Shown in pieces: positions 8,676 to 20,581 of a DNA stretch of 64,000 bases (the stretch's first letter is position 1; the number at the start of each line of letters is the position of its first letter). A program made the position numbers and the translations under genes. Below the pieces are notes generated by a model. The model saw only the letters and a list, made by a program, of their open reading frames with translations. It made no database searches and was not told the origin of the DNA. Origin of the DNA: Burkholderia sp. WSM2230 (GTDB lineage Bacteria > Pseudomonadota > Gammaproteobacteria > Burkholderiales > Burkholderiaceae); the NCBI RefSeq assembly GCF_000472445.1, contig NZ_AXAJ01000004.1, forward strand, positions 310,001 to 374,000, in the 5' to 3' direction.

Positions 8676-8930
8676 TCAGGTCTGCGGGATTTCGATCTTG
8701 ACCTCGAGCACTTCGAGGTCGTCCTGGCGTTCGAGACTCACGCGGATGTCGTCATCGGAAATCCGCACGTACTTCGAAATCACGGCCACCAGTTCGCGTT
8801 GCAACGCAGGCAGGTAATCGGCGGGAGCATGACCGCCGGCGCGCTCGTGCGCGATGATCAACTGCAGGCGTTCCTTCGCTACCGACGCGGACTTCTTTTT
8901 CTCGCCCAGCAAAAACGAAAGAATCGACAT
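8676..8930 (-). CDS. minE: Cell division topological specificity factor MinE
   Basis: MinE stimulates the MinD ATPase and drives pole-to-pole oscillation, which confines the division inhibitor to the poles. The 84-aa product is of normal length. The N-terminal membrane-targeting helix [15 protein letters not shown], the MinD-contact segment [12 protein letters not shown] and the C-terminal topological domain ending [11 protein letters not shown] are all visible. It is the last gene of minCDE, 14 bases after minD on the same strand. Confidence 0.97.
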   Translation of the reverse strand: MSILSFLLGEKKKSASVAKERLQLIIAHERAGGHAPADYLPALQRELVAVISKYVRISDDDIRVSLERQDDLEVLEVKIEIPQT

Positions 8931-8944
8931 AACGTGCGCTCCCC

Positions 8945-9760
8945 TTACTTGGTGCCGAAGAGGCGCTGCAGCAGCCCGGGCTTCTGGTAATCGATAAAGC
9001 GAAGCGATTTCTGCTCGCCGAGGAAACGCGATACGACGTCTTTATAGGCTTCGGCGACGTCAGTGCCGTCCAGGTGCACCGCCGGCAAACCCTGGTTCGA
9101 CGCATGCAGCACGGCTTCCGATTCCGGAATTACGCCGATCAGGTCGATGCGCAGAATTTCCTGGATGTCCGTGAGCGACAGCATTTCGCCTTCGCTCACG
9201 CGCTTCGGGTTGTAGCGCGTGATCAGCAGGTGCTCCTTGATCGGCTCCTTGCCTTCAATTGCGCGCTTGGTCTTCGACGAAAGAATGCCGAGAATGCGGT
9301 CCGAGTCGCGCACCGACGACACTTCCGGATTCGTCACGATCAGCGCTTCGTCGGCGAAATGCATGGCGAGCAGCGCGCCCGATTCGATGCCGGCCGGCGA
9401 GTCGCACACGATGTATTCGAAGTCCATTGCGATCAGGTCGTTAATGACCTTCTCGACGCCTTCCATGGTCAGCGCGTCTTTGTCACGCGTTTGCGAGGCC
9501 GGAAGAATGAAGAGGTGCTCGCACTTCTTGTCCTTGATGAGCGCCTGGTTCAGATTGGCTTCGCCCTGGATCACGTTGATCAGGTCGTACACCACGCGGC
9601 GCTCGCAACCCATGATGAGATCGAGGTTGCGCAGGCCGACGTCGAAGTCGATCACGGCGGTCTTGCTGCCCCGCAACGCGAGGGCCGATGCAAAACTCGC
9701 GCTCGTGGTCGTCTTGCCCACGCCACCCTTGCCCGATGTCACCACAATGATTTTTGCCAT
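8945..9760 (-). CDS. minD: Septum site-determining ATPase MinD
   Basis: This membrane-associated ATPase recruits MinC and oscillates with MinE. The start at 9760 gives [18 protein letters not shown], which has the deviant Walker A motif at residues 10-18; the frame stays open upstream but gives no MinD sequence. The 271-aa product has the normal length. [11 protein letters not shown] and [11 protein letters not shown] (Walker B) follow. The C-terminus [20 protein letters not shown] holds the amphipathic membrane-targeting helix. It lies between minC (102-base gap) and minE (14-base gap) in one operon. Confidence 0.98.
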   Translation of the reverse strand: MAKIIVVTSGKGGVGKTTTSASFASALALRGSKTAVIDFDVGLRNLDLIMGCERRVVYDLINVIQGEANLNQALIKDKKCEHLFILPASQTRDKDALTMEGVEKVINDLIAMDFEYIVCDSPAGIESGALLAMHFADEALIVTNPEVSSVRDSDRILGILSSKTKRAIEGKEPIKEHLLITRYNPKRVSEGEMLSLTDIQEILRIDLIGVIPESEAVLHASNQGLPAVHLDGTDVAEAYKDVVSRFLGEQKSLRFIDYQKPGLLQRLFGTK

Positions 9761-9862
9761 TACCCTTACCTTGTGTTCGTCAAATTCGTCAATTATGTGC
9801 GGCCATATTTCGTGCAAAACGCCGCCTGCCGCAAAGCCTCAGCACGGCGCGCTTCGCTGCGC

Positions 9863-10765
9863 TTACGTGAGCCGCAATGGTTCGATCATCAACTTTTCGT
9901 CTTCGAGCCAGATCTGAACGGGCTTGCCGAGCACGTCGGCCGGCAGCGGGTTTTCGGTCGTCCGATAGATGCCCGCGATCGAGATCAGTTCCGGTTCGAG
10001 ACACGTGCAGAAAATACGCGCGTCGTGATTGCCTTGCACGCCGGCAAGCGCGCGGCCGCGCAACGGCGCATAGATGTGGATATTGCCTTCCGCGATGACT
10101 TCCGCGCCGTAGCTCACGAGCCCGAGCACGACGAGATCGCCCTTTGCGTAGATACGCTGGCCCGAGCGCAGCGGTTTTTCGACCACCATGGTTTGCGACG
10201 AGGTGGCAAGGCGTACGGGCTCGGCGGCGGGCGCGGGTTCGAGCGGTGCGGCTGCGGCGGCGCCCAGCGCGGGGTTTGCGCTCGTGTTTGCGTTTGCGCT
10301 TGCGTTTGCGTTTGCCGCCGCGTCGCTCGAGCTGTCCGCACCGTTTTCACTGTTCGTCGCGGAGCTTGGCGTGCCATTTGCGGCTGTGCCGCTATCCGCT
10401 GCGGGCGTGCTCGCCGAATCCTCATCAGCCGGTTTCGCGCCCGCGCCGCGACGGTCGCGCGCTTCGAGAAGCGGCAATGCCGACTCCGCGGCCCACGACT
10501 GCTGCGGCTCTGCAACGACGCCGACCGGACGCATGCGCACGCTCTCGAGCAATTGCGCGATGTCGGCAAGCGGCACGCGCTCGTTCTCCGCGAGACGGCG
10601 CACGTCGATCGCGACGACGTCGTTAGCAAAAAATTCGGGGGTCGCCTCGAAGCGCCGGGTCAGCTCGGCACGCATGGCATCGAGGTCGGTTGTCTTGACC
10701 ACAAAAAGGAGCGTGTCGACGGAACCGCTGCGGAGTTCGAAAAAGGGCGATTTCTTGGGCGACAT
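9863..10765 (-). CDS. minC: Septum site-determining protein MinC
   Basis: MinC inhibits FtsZ polymerisation where MinD holds it at the membrane. The ATG at 10765 ([14 protein letters not shown]) is chosen over a TTG four codons upstream. The product is 300 aa, longer than the ~230 aa of E. coli MinC. The N-terminal FtsZ-binding domain covers roughly residues 1-105, and the C-terminal beta-helix domain begins near 200 ([37 protein letters not shown]). Between them lies a linker of ~95 residues rich in Ala, Asn, Ser and Pro, partly made of short NA/SA repeats. The longer linker explains the extra size. It is the first gene of the min operon. Confidence 0.95.
   Translation of the reverse strand: MSPKKSPFFELRSGSVDTLLFVVKTTDLDAMRAELTRRFEATPEFFANDVVAIDVRRLAENERVPLADIAQLLESVRMRPVGVVAEPQQSWAAESALPLLEARDRRGAGAKPADEDSASTPAADSGTAANGTPSSATNSENGADSSSDAAANANASANANTSANPALGAAAAAPLEPAPAAEPVRLATSSQTMVVEKPLRSGQRIYAKGDLVVLGLVSYGAEVIAEGNIHIYAPLRGRALAGVQGNHDARIFCTCLEPELISIAGIYRTTENPLPADVLGKPVQIWLEDEKLMIEPLRLT
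10274..10316. repeat. Hexanucleotide-like repeat in the MinC linker
   Basis: About seven imperfect copies of GTTTGCG/CTTGCG occur in this stretch. On the minus strand they encode an Ala-Asn/Ala-Ser repeat between the two MinC domains. Confidence 0.7.
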
Positions 10766-10990
10766 AGCGTTCGGCAAAAAATTTTGCGTATTTTACAGGC
10801 GTCCACGCGCGCGGCGAGATTTTTTGCCCGACAGCGCGGCGAATATCCGCATGCCGTGCGCTCAAAAGGATCACGCCGCGCCGCGCAAGAGCGGACGAGG
10901 TAACGAGCCGTCGAGCTACGGGCGCGGATACGAAGGGGAATGCGCGAGAAAATGCGAGACGGGCGGCGAACTGCTGCGCCGCTCGGTGGG

Positions 10991-11524
10991 TCACGAGTCA
11001 ACTGCAGGGGACGTGGACGGCACGTGGCGAACCAGCAGACTTTCGGCCTGCTCCGGCGCACGCGCCATGCGCCGATGCTCGCCGGTCGGCCCAAAACCGA
11101 GCGCTTCGTAAAAGCGCATGGCATTGCGATTGGAGTCGGCGACCCAGGCGTAGATTTCCGTGGCGCCCTCGTTGGCGAGCCAGCCGCTCGCGGTGTCGAC
11201 GAGCAGCTCTCCGCCGCGCAGGTGCCGGACCGCCGGCGCCACCCACAGCTCACAGACGAATGCGCGACGCTCCGGGACATCTTCGAAATGCGCTTCGATC
11301 AGTCCGGCCGGATGACCCTCGGTATAAAGAATAAAAGTGCTGACCGTGAGAGAAACCGCGTGCTTCGCGGCGATGACGTCAAAGCTGGCGGCGTCCGCAG
11401 ACAATGCGTCTTCCAGCGTCGCACCAAAGGCATAGGGCGCCTCTCGCAGCGACGCAGTACGGAGTTCGCGAAAAACGGCGCCCTGATCAGCGGCGATACG
11501 GCGAACGGTCAATGACGGACTCAT
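10991..11524 (-). CDS. GNAT-family N-acetyltransferase
   Basis: This 177-aa protein has the GNAT fold in order. An N-terminal strand (LTVRRIAADQG) is followed by helices, then EAHFEDVPERRAFVCELWVAP (beta-4 with the acceptor-contacting residues). The acetyl-CoA pyrophosphate loop is present in altered form (VRHLRGGELLVDTASGWL), and NRNAMRFYEALGF closes the domain. An acetyl-CoA-dependent N-acetylation is expected from the family. The substrate cannot be told: small amine, antibiotic or protein N-terminus are all possible. The ATG at 11524 gives the normal GNAT opening. It is flanked by minC and map on the same strand but is not obviously part of either unit. Confidence 0.85.
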   Translation of the reverse strand: MSPSLTVRRIAADQGAVFRELRTASLREAPYAFGATLEDALSADAASFDVIAAKHAVSLTVSTFILYTEGHPAGLIEAHFEDVPERRAFVCELWVAPAVRHLRGGELLVDTASGWLANEGATEIYAWVADSNRNAMRFYEALGFGPTGEHRRMARAPEQAESLLVRHVPSTSPAVDS

Positions 11525-11707
11525 GCAGACGAAAACCCCTTGAAGCCTTAAGGCGTAGCTTTAACCGAACCGGCGTGCGAGTCAAATCATTCTTTGCCGG
11601 GCGATCTTATCGCGCGAACGGGTTCTCGCAAAGCGTACGACGGGTTAGCAGCATTTGCCGCGCCCGACGCCGTGCGCGTAAAGCCGCTCGCGAGTAAGGC
11701 TTGCGGG

Positions 11708-12493
11708 CTAAGGAGCCTCGTAGCTGCCGGTGCCGTCCGGCCAGGGCGTAAGGAGTTCGTAGCCGTCGTCGGTGACGGCGATCATGTGTTCCCATTGGGC
11801 CGACAGCGAGCGGTCTTTGGTGACCACCGTCCAGCCGTCGCGCAGAACGGTGGTGCCGGCGCGGCCCGCGTTGATCATCGGTTCGATGGTGAAGACCATG
11901 CCGGGCTTCAGACGCATGCCCTGCCCCGGCTGACCGTAGTGCAGGACCTGCGGGTCTTCGTGATACACCTTGCCGATGCCGTGGCCGCAATAATCGCGCA
12001 CGATCGAGAAGCCGTCGCGCTGCGCCACCTTCTGGATCGCATGGCCGACATCGCCGAGCGTGGCGCCCGGCTTCACTTCGCGGATGCCCGCGAGCATGGC
12101 CTCATACGTCGTATCGACCAGTTGGCGCGCCACCGGGCTCGGCTCGCCGACGCAATACATGCGGCTCGTGTCGCCGAAATAGCCGTCCTTGATGATGGCT
12201 ACGTCGATGTTGATGATATCGCCGTCCTTGAGCACCTCGTTGCGATTGGGAATGCCATGGCAGACCACCTGGTTGACCGACGTGCATACCGTCTTGGGAA
12301 AACCCAGATAACCGACGTTCGCCGGAATCGACTTCTGTGTGTTGACGATGTAGTCGTTGCACAGTGCGTCCAGTTCGTCGGTGGAGACACCGGCCTTGAC
12401 GTGCTCGCCGATCATGGCCAGCACGTCGGCCGCGAGGCGGCCCGAGATGCGCAGCCTGGCGATGTCGTCGGGAGTCTTGTAGGTAATGGCCAT
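11708..12493 (-). CDS. map: Methionine aminopeptidase, type I
   Basis: This cytoplasmic metalloprotease removes the initiator Met from nascent proteins. The start at 12493 (MAITYKTPDDIARLRISGRL) gives 261 aa, the normal length for the short type I enzyme. The upstream extension of the frame is Pro/Ser-rich and not family-like. The metal ligands sit in the expected places: two Asp (NIDVAIIKDGYFGDTSRMY), His in GHGIGKVYHE, and Glu in FTIEPMIN and WEHMIAVTD. E. coli map neighbours rpsB, but that gene is not next to it here. Confidence 0.96.
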   Translation of the reverse strand: MAITYKTPDDIARLRISGRLAADVLAMIGEHVKAGVSTDELDALCNDYIVNTQKSIPANVGYLGFPKTVCTSVNQVVCHGIPNRNEVLKDGDIINIDVAIIKDGYFGDTSRMYCVGEPSPVARQLVDTTYEAMLAGIREVKPGATLGDVGHAIQKVAQRDGFSIVRDYCGHGIGKVYHEDPQVLHYGQPGQGMRLKPGMVFTIEPMINAGRAGTTVLRDGWTVVTKDRSLSAQWEHMIAVTDDGYELLTPWPDGTGSYEAP

Positions 12494-12729
12494 GAATTCG
12501 GTCGATGGGTTCGAAGATGGGGCGATGTTCAATCGAACGGCCAATTGTACAGAGGATCGGGCAGGGGTCGGTGCGAGGGGAGGCAAACGGGCGCGACGGC
12601 GAGAAAGCGCGCGCCTGCATCCGTTGATTCGCGTTGGAGCCGCGCCAGCACCATTAACTTAGGATCGCTTATGAAAGCGAGACGCTGGCACGACATTCAA
12701 ACGACCAACGCAATGCTGGGACCAGAAAC

Positions 12730-12752
12730 AAAAACAGGCCCCGAAGGGCCTG
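12730..12752 (-). terminator. Intrinsic terminator after tRNA-Ser
   Basis: On the minus strand CAGGCCC, a TTCG tetraloop and GGGCCTG (12752 to 12735) are followed by TTTTT at 12734-12730. It starts 12 bases after the encoded CCA of the tRNA. UUCG is a stable tetraloop. Confidence 0.9.
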
Positions 12753-12763
12753 CTTTCTAGATC

Positions 12764-12853
12764 TGGCGGAAAGGGTGAGATTCGAACTCACGGTACCCCT
12801 AAAGGTACACCGGATTTCGAGTCCGGCGCATTCGACCACTCTGCCACCTTTCC
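12764..12853 (-). tRNA. tRNA-Ser (anticodon CGA)
   Basis: The minus strand folds into a type II tRNA. The acceptor is GGAAAGG paired with CCTTTCC, with discriminator G and an encoded CCA (12766-12764). The D arm holds GCAGAGTGG. The anticodon loop CTCGAAA has anticodon CGA and closes on GGA/TCC. A long variable arm follows, then the T loop GTTCGAATC. It is 87 bases without CCA. Anticodon CGA reads UCG codons, which are very frequent in this genome. It lies 155 bases downstream of serS on the same strand and has its own terminator. Confidence 0.96.
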
Positions 12854-13008
12854 GTGTTTTTCCAACTCACCGCCACCTTGTGAAGCCGGGCGGTTTTGTC
12901 AGATTCAAGCGGGTCGCTGCTTGAGAGAGAAAGATTATAGAACAGCTGATCTGGATTTCCAAGTCCCTCGTCAAAAAAATTCATAGCGAGGCACTGGAGC
13001 AACGCAAT

Positions 13009-15686
<2,678 letters not shown>

Positions 15687-15921
15687 GACGTTTTGGGGAT
15701 AATCTCGGCTTTCCGGACGCGGTTCGCGCGACGGTATCTGCGATGGGCCGAAGGCGGCGTGTTGCCGGACAGCGCCAGGCCCGCGCGACAAACACGCGGG
15801 CAACGTCCTGCATTATGACAGTGACGACGCCTCAGCGAGAGCGGCGGACGCGCCAGCCGCCTTTCTCGCGGCGACGAGCAACAAGATCAGCAACAGACAC
15901 AAGACTCAGGGACAACACCCG

Positions 15922-17247
15922 ATGACGCAAGCAACACCAGATCCGCTCACCGGCGACGCCGGTTCCACCTACGCGCCGCTCACGCCGGTGCCGGACGCGC
16001 GCCGCGCCTTCCGTACCGGCGACGCATTCGCGCTCTGGTTCTCGCTCGGCATCGGCCTGCTGGTCGCCCAAGCCGGCGCGCTGCTGGTGCCGGGCCTGTC
16101 GCTGCCGCATGCGCTCATGGCCATCGCAATCGGCAGCGCGATCGGCGTGGTTCTGCTCGCGCTCGCGGGCGTGATCGGCACGGACACCGGGCTTGCCGCG
16201 ATGTCGTCGCTGCGTCCGACGCTCGGCGTGCGCGGCGCTTCGGTGCCCGCGGTGCTGAACGCCGTGCAACTGGTCGGCTGGGGCGCGTTCGAAGTAATCG
16301 TGATGCGCGATTCCGCCGACGCCCTCGCGAAGCAGGCGTTCGGTTTTTCGATGCCGCTCATCTGGACCGTCATCTTCGGCTTGCTCGCGACGCTGCTCGC
16401 AATCAGCGGGCCGCTGTCGTTCGTGCGGCGTTTTCTGCGCACGTGGGGCATCTGGCTGCTGCTCGCGGGCGCGGGATGGCTCACGTGGAATCTGCTCGCG
16501 CAGCACGACCTCGCGGCCATGATGCGCCGGCCCGGCACCGGCGAGATGTCCTTCGGCGGCGCGATCGATCTTGTGGTTGCAATGCCGCTGTCATGGCTGC
16601 CGTTGATCGCGGACTACACGCGCTTTGGCCGCCGCGCCGGCGACACGTTTCGCGGCACGCTGCTCGGCTACGGCATCGCGAATATGTGGTTCTACGCGTT
16701 GGGCGCAATCTACGGACTCGCCGCGGGCGGCGGCGACGCGCTGCTCACGAGCGCGCTCGCGCAGGCGGGCGGCGGCCTCGCGCTGCTGCTGATCCTGATC
16801 GACGAAATCGACAACGCATTTGCCGACATTCATTCGGCAGCGGTGTCGACGGGCACGTTCTGGGCGCGCGGCAGCGTGCCGATGCTCTCCGCGGCATTCG
16901 GCGCGCTCTGCACGTTGATCGCGCTGCTCGTGCCGATGGCGAAATATCAGAACTTCCTGTTGCTGATCGGCTCCGTGTTCGCGCCGCTCTTCGGCGTGGT
17001 GCTGGTGGATCACTTCATTGTGCGCAAGCGCCGCATAGAAGCCGCCGTGCTCGCCGACGTCCGCGGCCGTTACGGCTTTTCGGGAGGCTGGCATCTGAGC
17101 GCCTTCATCGCGTGGGCGATCGGCATCGCGGCCTACCAGGCGATCAACCAATGGCTGCCGAATCTGGGCGCAACGTTGCCGTCGCTGGTGATCGGCGCCG
17201 TGTGTTATCTCGTCTTCGTGTCGACGCGCAAGACCGCTTACGCGTGA
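15922..17247 (+). CDS. NCS1-family nucleobase/CytX-like transporter
   Basis: This is a 441-aa inner-membrane protein with about 12 hydrophobic segments. LVGWGAFEVIVM, PLSWLPLIADYTRFGRR and LILIDEIDNAFADIHSAAVSTG follow the pattern of NCS1 permeases (cytosine, allantoin and hydroxymethylpyrimidine carriers), closest in my reading to the CytX branch. CytX is usually tied to thiamin salvage and a TPP riboswitch. No thi gene is nearby, and the 235 bases upstream lack the CTGAGA and GATAATGCC landmarks of a thi-box. The convergent neighbour is a guanidinobutyrase, so uptake of a guanidino compound or a pyrimidine is possible (inference). A shared bidirectional terminator separates them. Confidence 0.8.
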   Translation: MTQATPDPLTGDAGSTYAPLTPVPDARRAFRTGDAFALWFSLGIGLLVAQAGALLVPGLSLPHALMAIAIGSAIGVVLLALAGVIGTDTGLAAMSSLRPTLGVRGASVPAVLNAVQLVGWGAFEVIVMRDSADALAKQAFGFSMPLIWTVIFGLLATLLAISGPLSFVRRFLRTWGIWLLLAGAGWLTWNLLAQHDLAAMMRRPGTGEMSFGGAIDLVVAMPLSWLPLIADYTRFGRRAGDTFRGTLLGYGIANMWFYALGAIYGLAAGGGDALLTSALAQAGGGLALLLILIDEIDNAFADIHSAAVSTGTFWARGSVPMLSAAFGALCTLIALLVPMAKYQNFLLLIGSVFAPLFGVVLVDHFIVRKRRIEAAVLADVRGRYGFSGGWHLSAFIAWAIGIAAYQAINQWLPNLGATLPSLVIGAVCYLVFVSTRKTAYA

Positions 17248-17272
17248 GCGGTCTCTTTGCTTGCTCATGAAG

Positions 17273-17298
17273 AAAAGGCCTGCAAATGCAGGCCTTTT
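17273..17298. terminator. Bidirectional intrinsic terminator
   Basis: AAAAGGCCTGCA at 17273-17284 and TGCAGGCCTTTT at 17287-17298 form a near-perfect stem with A/T runs on both sides. It lies between the convergent NCS1 transporter and guanidinobutyrase genes and can serve both. Confidence 0.88.
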
Positions 17299-17347
17299 CG
17301 TTGCACGGCGCACCGCTTTGCGCCAACTCACCTCGCGAGCCGCCGGC

Positions 17348-18340
17348 TCAACGAGCCGCGGCCGTGCGATATTCGACGCCCGGCAGCACGCACAACAACT
17401 CGAACGCGAGGTTGGCGCCGAGCAGCGCCGTTGTGCCGAACGGGTCATACGGCGGCGCGACCTCCACCAGATCACACCCGACGATGTTCAAGCCGCGTGC
17501 GCCGCGAATGATCTCTAGCGCTTGCGGCACCGTCAGCCCCGCGATTTCCGGCGTGCCGGTGCCGGGCGCAAAAGCCGGATCGATCCCGTCGATGTCGAAT
17601 GTGATGTAGACCGGGCCGTCGCCCATGCGCTCGCGCACGCGCGCCATCAGCGGCGCGAGCGACTGGTTCCAGCACGCCTCCGCCTGCACGACCTCGAAGC
17701 CCTGGTCGCGGCACCAGTCGAAGTCTTCGGCCGCGTAGCCGGTGCCGCGCAAACCGATCTGCACGACGCGCTCGCAATCGAGCAAGCCTTCTTCCACCGC
17801 GCGACGAAACGGCGTGCCGTGGGCGATTTTCTCGCCCATCATCGTGTCGTTGACGTCGGCATGCGCGTCGACGTGAATCAGCCCCACCTTGCCGTGCTTG
17901 CGATGAATCGCGCGCAGGATCGGCAGCGCAATCGTGTGATCGCCGCCCAGTGTGATCGGCTTGCAATCGTGCTGGAGGATTTCGTCGTACGCGGTTTCAA
18001 TCCGCGCAATCGAGTCGTGCAGGTTGTACGGGTTGATGGCAACGTCGCCGAGATCGGCCACGCGCAGCGAATCGAAGGGCGCGGCGCGTGTCGCCATGTT
18101 GTACGGGCGCAGCAGCACAGACTCGCTGCGGATCTGACGCGGCCCGAAGCGCGCGCCCGTGCGGTTCGAGGTGCCGAGATCGAACGGCACGCCGACGAAG
18201 CAGGCGTCGAATCCCGCGGCCGAGCCGACGTTCGGCAAACGCATCATGGTCGCGATCCCGCCGCAGCGCGGCATCGCGTTGCCGGAAAGCGGCTGCGGCC
18301 GCTCGCCAGCTTCGGGAGAAATGAAAGAGGACGTATTCAT
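17348..18340 (-). CDS. gbuA: Ureohydrolase of the agmatinase family, probably guanidinobutyrase
   Basis: Enzymes of this family hydrolyse a guanidino group to urea plus an amine at a two-Mn centre. The start at 18340 gives 330 aa. The metal ligands are complete: GGDHT, DAHADVND and TFDIDGIDPAFAPGTGTPE. The N-terminal block PRCGGIATMMRLP and RPYNMATRAAPFDSLRVADLGDVAIN match, from memory, Pseudomonas guanidinobutyrase more closely than agmatinase or guanidinopropionase. The divergently transcribed LysR gene 181 bases away recalls the gbuA-gbuR pair. The frame continues upstream of the start, but that part is not family-like. Agmatinase activity cannot be excluded. Confidence 0.82.
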   Translation of the reverse strand: MNTSSFISPEAGERPQPLSGNAMPRCGGIATMMRLPNVGSAAGFDACFVGVPFDLGTSNRTGARFGPRQIRSESVLLRPYNMATRAAPFDSLRVADLGDVAINPYNLHDSIARIETAYDEILQHDCKPITLGGDHTIALPILRAIHRKHGKVGLIHVDAHADVNDTMMGEKIAHGTPFRRAVEEGLLDCERVVQIGLRGTGYAAEDFDWCRDQGFEVVQAEACWNQSLAPLMARVRERMGDGPVYITFDIDGIDPAFAPGTGTPEIAGLTVPQALEIIRGARGLNIVGCDLVEVAPPYDPFGTTALLGANLAFELLCVLPGVEYRTAAAR

Positions 18341-18521
18341 CGTGACTCGGCAATGAAAGCAGCGCAGCAGGCGCGAATCGACAAACCGGCTGGAGACACT
18401 GGGCTGGAAAGCCGCCTGAACGGCCCATGCCGGGCAAGTCCTCATTCTTGAGCAGTTCTCGCCAACCTCAAATAGCCGCGCAAAAACCTTCACATCGATT
18501 CCGAGCGATGTATCCTGACGC

Positions 18522-19433
18522 ATGTTCTCGCAACTCACCGACCTCGATCTGCGGCTCATCCGCGTATTTCTGGCGATTGTCGACGCGGGCGGCGTCTCGC
18601 CGGCGCAAGCCACGCTCAACGTCGGCCAGTCGACCATCAGCACGCAACTGGCCACGCTCGAGACGCGCCTCGGCTACCGGCTATGCGAACGTGGCCGCGG
18701 CGGTTTTCGTCTCAGCGCGCGCGGCGAGCAATTCGTCGACGCCGCCCGCGCGCTGCTCGATGCGGTGGACAGCTTCGGCATGCAGGCGCGCAATGTAGGG
18801 CGCAAGCTCGTCGGCACGCTCGACATTGGGATGATCGGCCATACGCCGGTGTCGGCAAGCGCGCGCATCAGCGACGCGATCGGCCGGTTCCGTTCGCGCG
18901 ACCAGTCGGTGCGGTTTTCGATTCTCGTGCGCTCGCCGGGCGAACTGGAAGAGCTGCTGCTCAATGGGCGGATTCAGATCGGCATCGGCTATTTCTGGCA
19001 TCGCGTGCCGTCGCTCGAATACACGGAAGTGTTCGCCGAAGAGCAGTTTGCCTACTGTGCGAAGGGGCATCCGCTTTTTGCGCGCGCCGGTGACGTGACG
19101 CCCGCAGAGGCTGCGGCGCACGAATGGGCGTGGCGCAGCTATCCGTTGCCCGAAGCAGAAAATCCGGTGGCTGCCGCCAATGTCACCGCCGTCGCCGACA
19201 ACATGGAAGCGGTCGCGATGCTCGTGCTTTCCGGACATCACCTGGGCTACCTGCCGGGGCACTTTGCGGCGCCGTTCGTCGAGCAAGGTCTGCTCGCCGC
19301 ATTGAACCCGGCTCTGATGCGCTATCGCGTCGCATTTCATATGGTCACGCGGGTACGGCGGCAGCGAACGGATATTGTCGAAGCGTTTCTCGAGGACATG
19401 AAGGCCGCGCATGCGGTAAAAGCGCACAAATAA
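18522..19433 (+). CDS. LysR-family regulator, likely controlling the guanidinobutyrase gene
   Basis: The 303-aa protein has an N-terminal winged helix-turn-helix over residues ~8-65 (LRLIRVFLAIVDAGGVSPAQATLN, then STISTQLATLETRLGYRLCER). A periplasmic-binding-like effector domain follows, ending in a conserved GHHLGYLPGHFA segment. It is transcribed away from the ureohydrolase gene with 181 bases between the starts, the standard arrangement for a LysR regulator and its target. The effector is probably a guanidino compound, by analogy with GbuR (inference). No operator could be fixed by eye. Confidence 0.9.
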   Translation: MFSQLTDLDLRLIRVFLAIVDAGGVSPAQATLNVGQSTISTQLATLETRLGYRLCERGRGGFRLSARGEQFVDAARALLDAVDSFGMQARNVGRKLVGTLDIGMIGHTPVSASARISDAIGRFRSRDQSVRFSILVRSPGELEELLLNGRIQIGIGYFWHRVPSLEYTEVFAEEQFAYCAKGHPLFARAGDVTPAEAAAHEWAWRSYPLPEAENPVAAANVTAVADNMEAVAMLVLSGHHLGYLPGHFAAPFVEQGLLAALNPALMRYRVAFHMVTRVRRQRTDIVEAFLEDMKAAHAVKAHK

Positions 19434-19513
19434 CGCGGCGAATTTTCCGTAGCTCATCTGGCGCCGCGCCTTGCGTCTCGCCTTGCGTCTCTTCTATCGG
19501 CGTCACGCCCATG

Positions 19514-19540
19514 AAAAAAGCCGCGCATGCAGCGCGGCTT
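19514..19540 (-). terminator. Intrinsic terminator after lolA
   Basis: On the minus strand AAGCCGCGC, loop TGCAT and GCGCGGCTT (19540 to 19518) are followed by a T run down to 19514. It lies about 32 bases after the lolA stop, so lolA transcription ends before the LysR gene. Confidence 0.9.
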
Positions 19541-19571
19541 CCCTCATCAATCTCAAACATACAGCGGCAAT

Positions 19572-20312
19572 CTAGCCATTGATCACGTCCGCACCCTTCG
19601 GCACGGTGAACTTGAACGCGTCGGCAGGCAGCGGCGGATTCTTCTGGATGTTCGAAAACGTCAGCAACGTCACGTTGCCGAACACGTCGTGCAATTCCAT
19701 AGCTTGCAGATTGCCGTCCTTGAAGCCGATGCCCACGCGCTGAAACTGCGTGTCCTTCGTTTTCGGCGTCAGTTCCAGCCAGTCGATGCCGGCCTTCACA
19801 CCCGCGTCGCGCAGCGTGAAGTTTTTATCGAGATCATTGCTGCCGAACAGAATCGCCGCCGGGCTCGCGCCAAGCGCGCCGCCCAGGCTTCGCACCGTCA
19901 CCTGGTTTAGATCCTTGTCATACACGTAAAGCTTGTCACCGTCCGCTTGCAGCAATTGCGCGTAGGGCTTTTCGTATTGCCAGATGAACTTGCCAGGACG
20001 CGCAAACGTGAATGTTCCACTCGACGTGCTGTTCTTGCCGCCGCCGTTGGTGGACAGCACGCCGCTCGCGCCGCTCGCTGCTTGCGCCTTGCCCGGCGCG
20101 CGCACTTCCTGCTGCACGAAGGTACCGCGCGCCGAGTGAACCTGTGCGACGAACGTCTTCAACTGCTCGGTGCCGCTCGCGAAAGCCTGCGAAGCGACGA
20201 GCATCGACGCGCCGATCGCCGCCGCGCCGGCACTGCGCGCGACAGTGCGAGCGAGGCGGGCAAAACGGCCGGGGCCGCTGGACTGAGCATGCTGCTGCGC
20301 AAATAGCTGCAT
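19572..20312 (-). CDS. lolA: Outer-membrane lipoprotein carrier protein LolA
   Basis: LolA is the periplasmic shuttle that takes lipoproteins from LolCDE to LolB. The 246-aa precursor starts at the ATG at 20312, preceded by GGGAG. Its signal region is long (about 46 residues, with an Arg-rich start and cleavage near [10 protein letters not shown]). The mature part has the half-barrel pattern: [52 protein letters not shown] and [16 protein letters not shown]. It is downstream of ftsK on the same strand (269-base gap), and a terminator follows. Confidence 0.95.
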   Translation of the reverse strand: MQLFAQQHAQSSGPGRFARLARTVARSAGAAAIGASMLVASQAFASGTEQLKTFVAQVHSARGTFVQQEVRAPGKAQAASGASGVLSTNGGGKNSTSSGTFTFARPGKFIWQYEKPYAQLLQADGDKLYVYDKDLNQVTVRSLGGALGASPAAILFGSNDLDKNFTLRDAGVKAGIDWLELTPKTKDTQFQRVGIGFKDGNLQAMELHDVFGNVTLLTFSNIQKNPPLPADAFKFTVPKGADVING

Positions 20313-20581
20313 ATGTTTTTTCTCCCTCGATTTCAGTTCGTTGAGCGGCCGCGGTGGTTGCGGCGCGTGGTCATAGCGTGTCTCTTCTGGCCGCTGGCAA
20401 AGTGAGCGGAGCGTGACGCACGGCCCGTGATTCGCAGACTTAGGGCAACAAACGCGTGAGGCTGAAACGCTCGCGACAGGTCTTGCGGCTTTGGTCCGGA
20501 GCTTAGGCAGCCGGTCTTAAGCGAACCTTAGAAGCGAACGTTTGGAAACGAACGTTACAGGCGGACATCAACCTCTGCGCG

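Noticed and set aside
15687..15921. TPP riboswitch (thi-box) ahead of the CytX-like transporter
   Set aside because: The CTGAGA and GATAATGCC-type conserved segments are absent.
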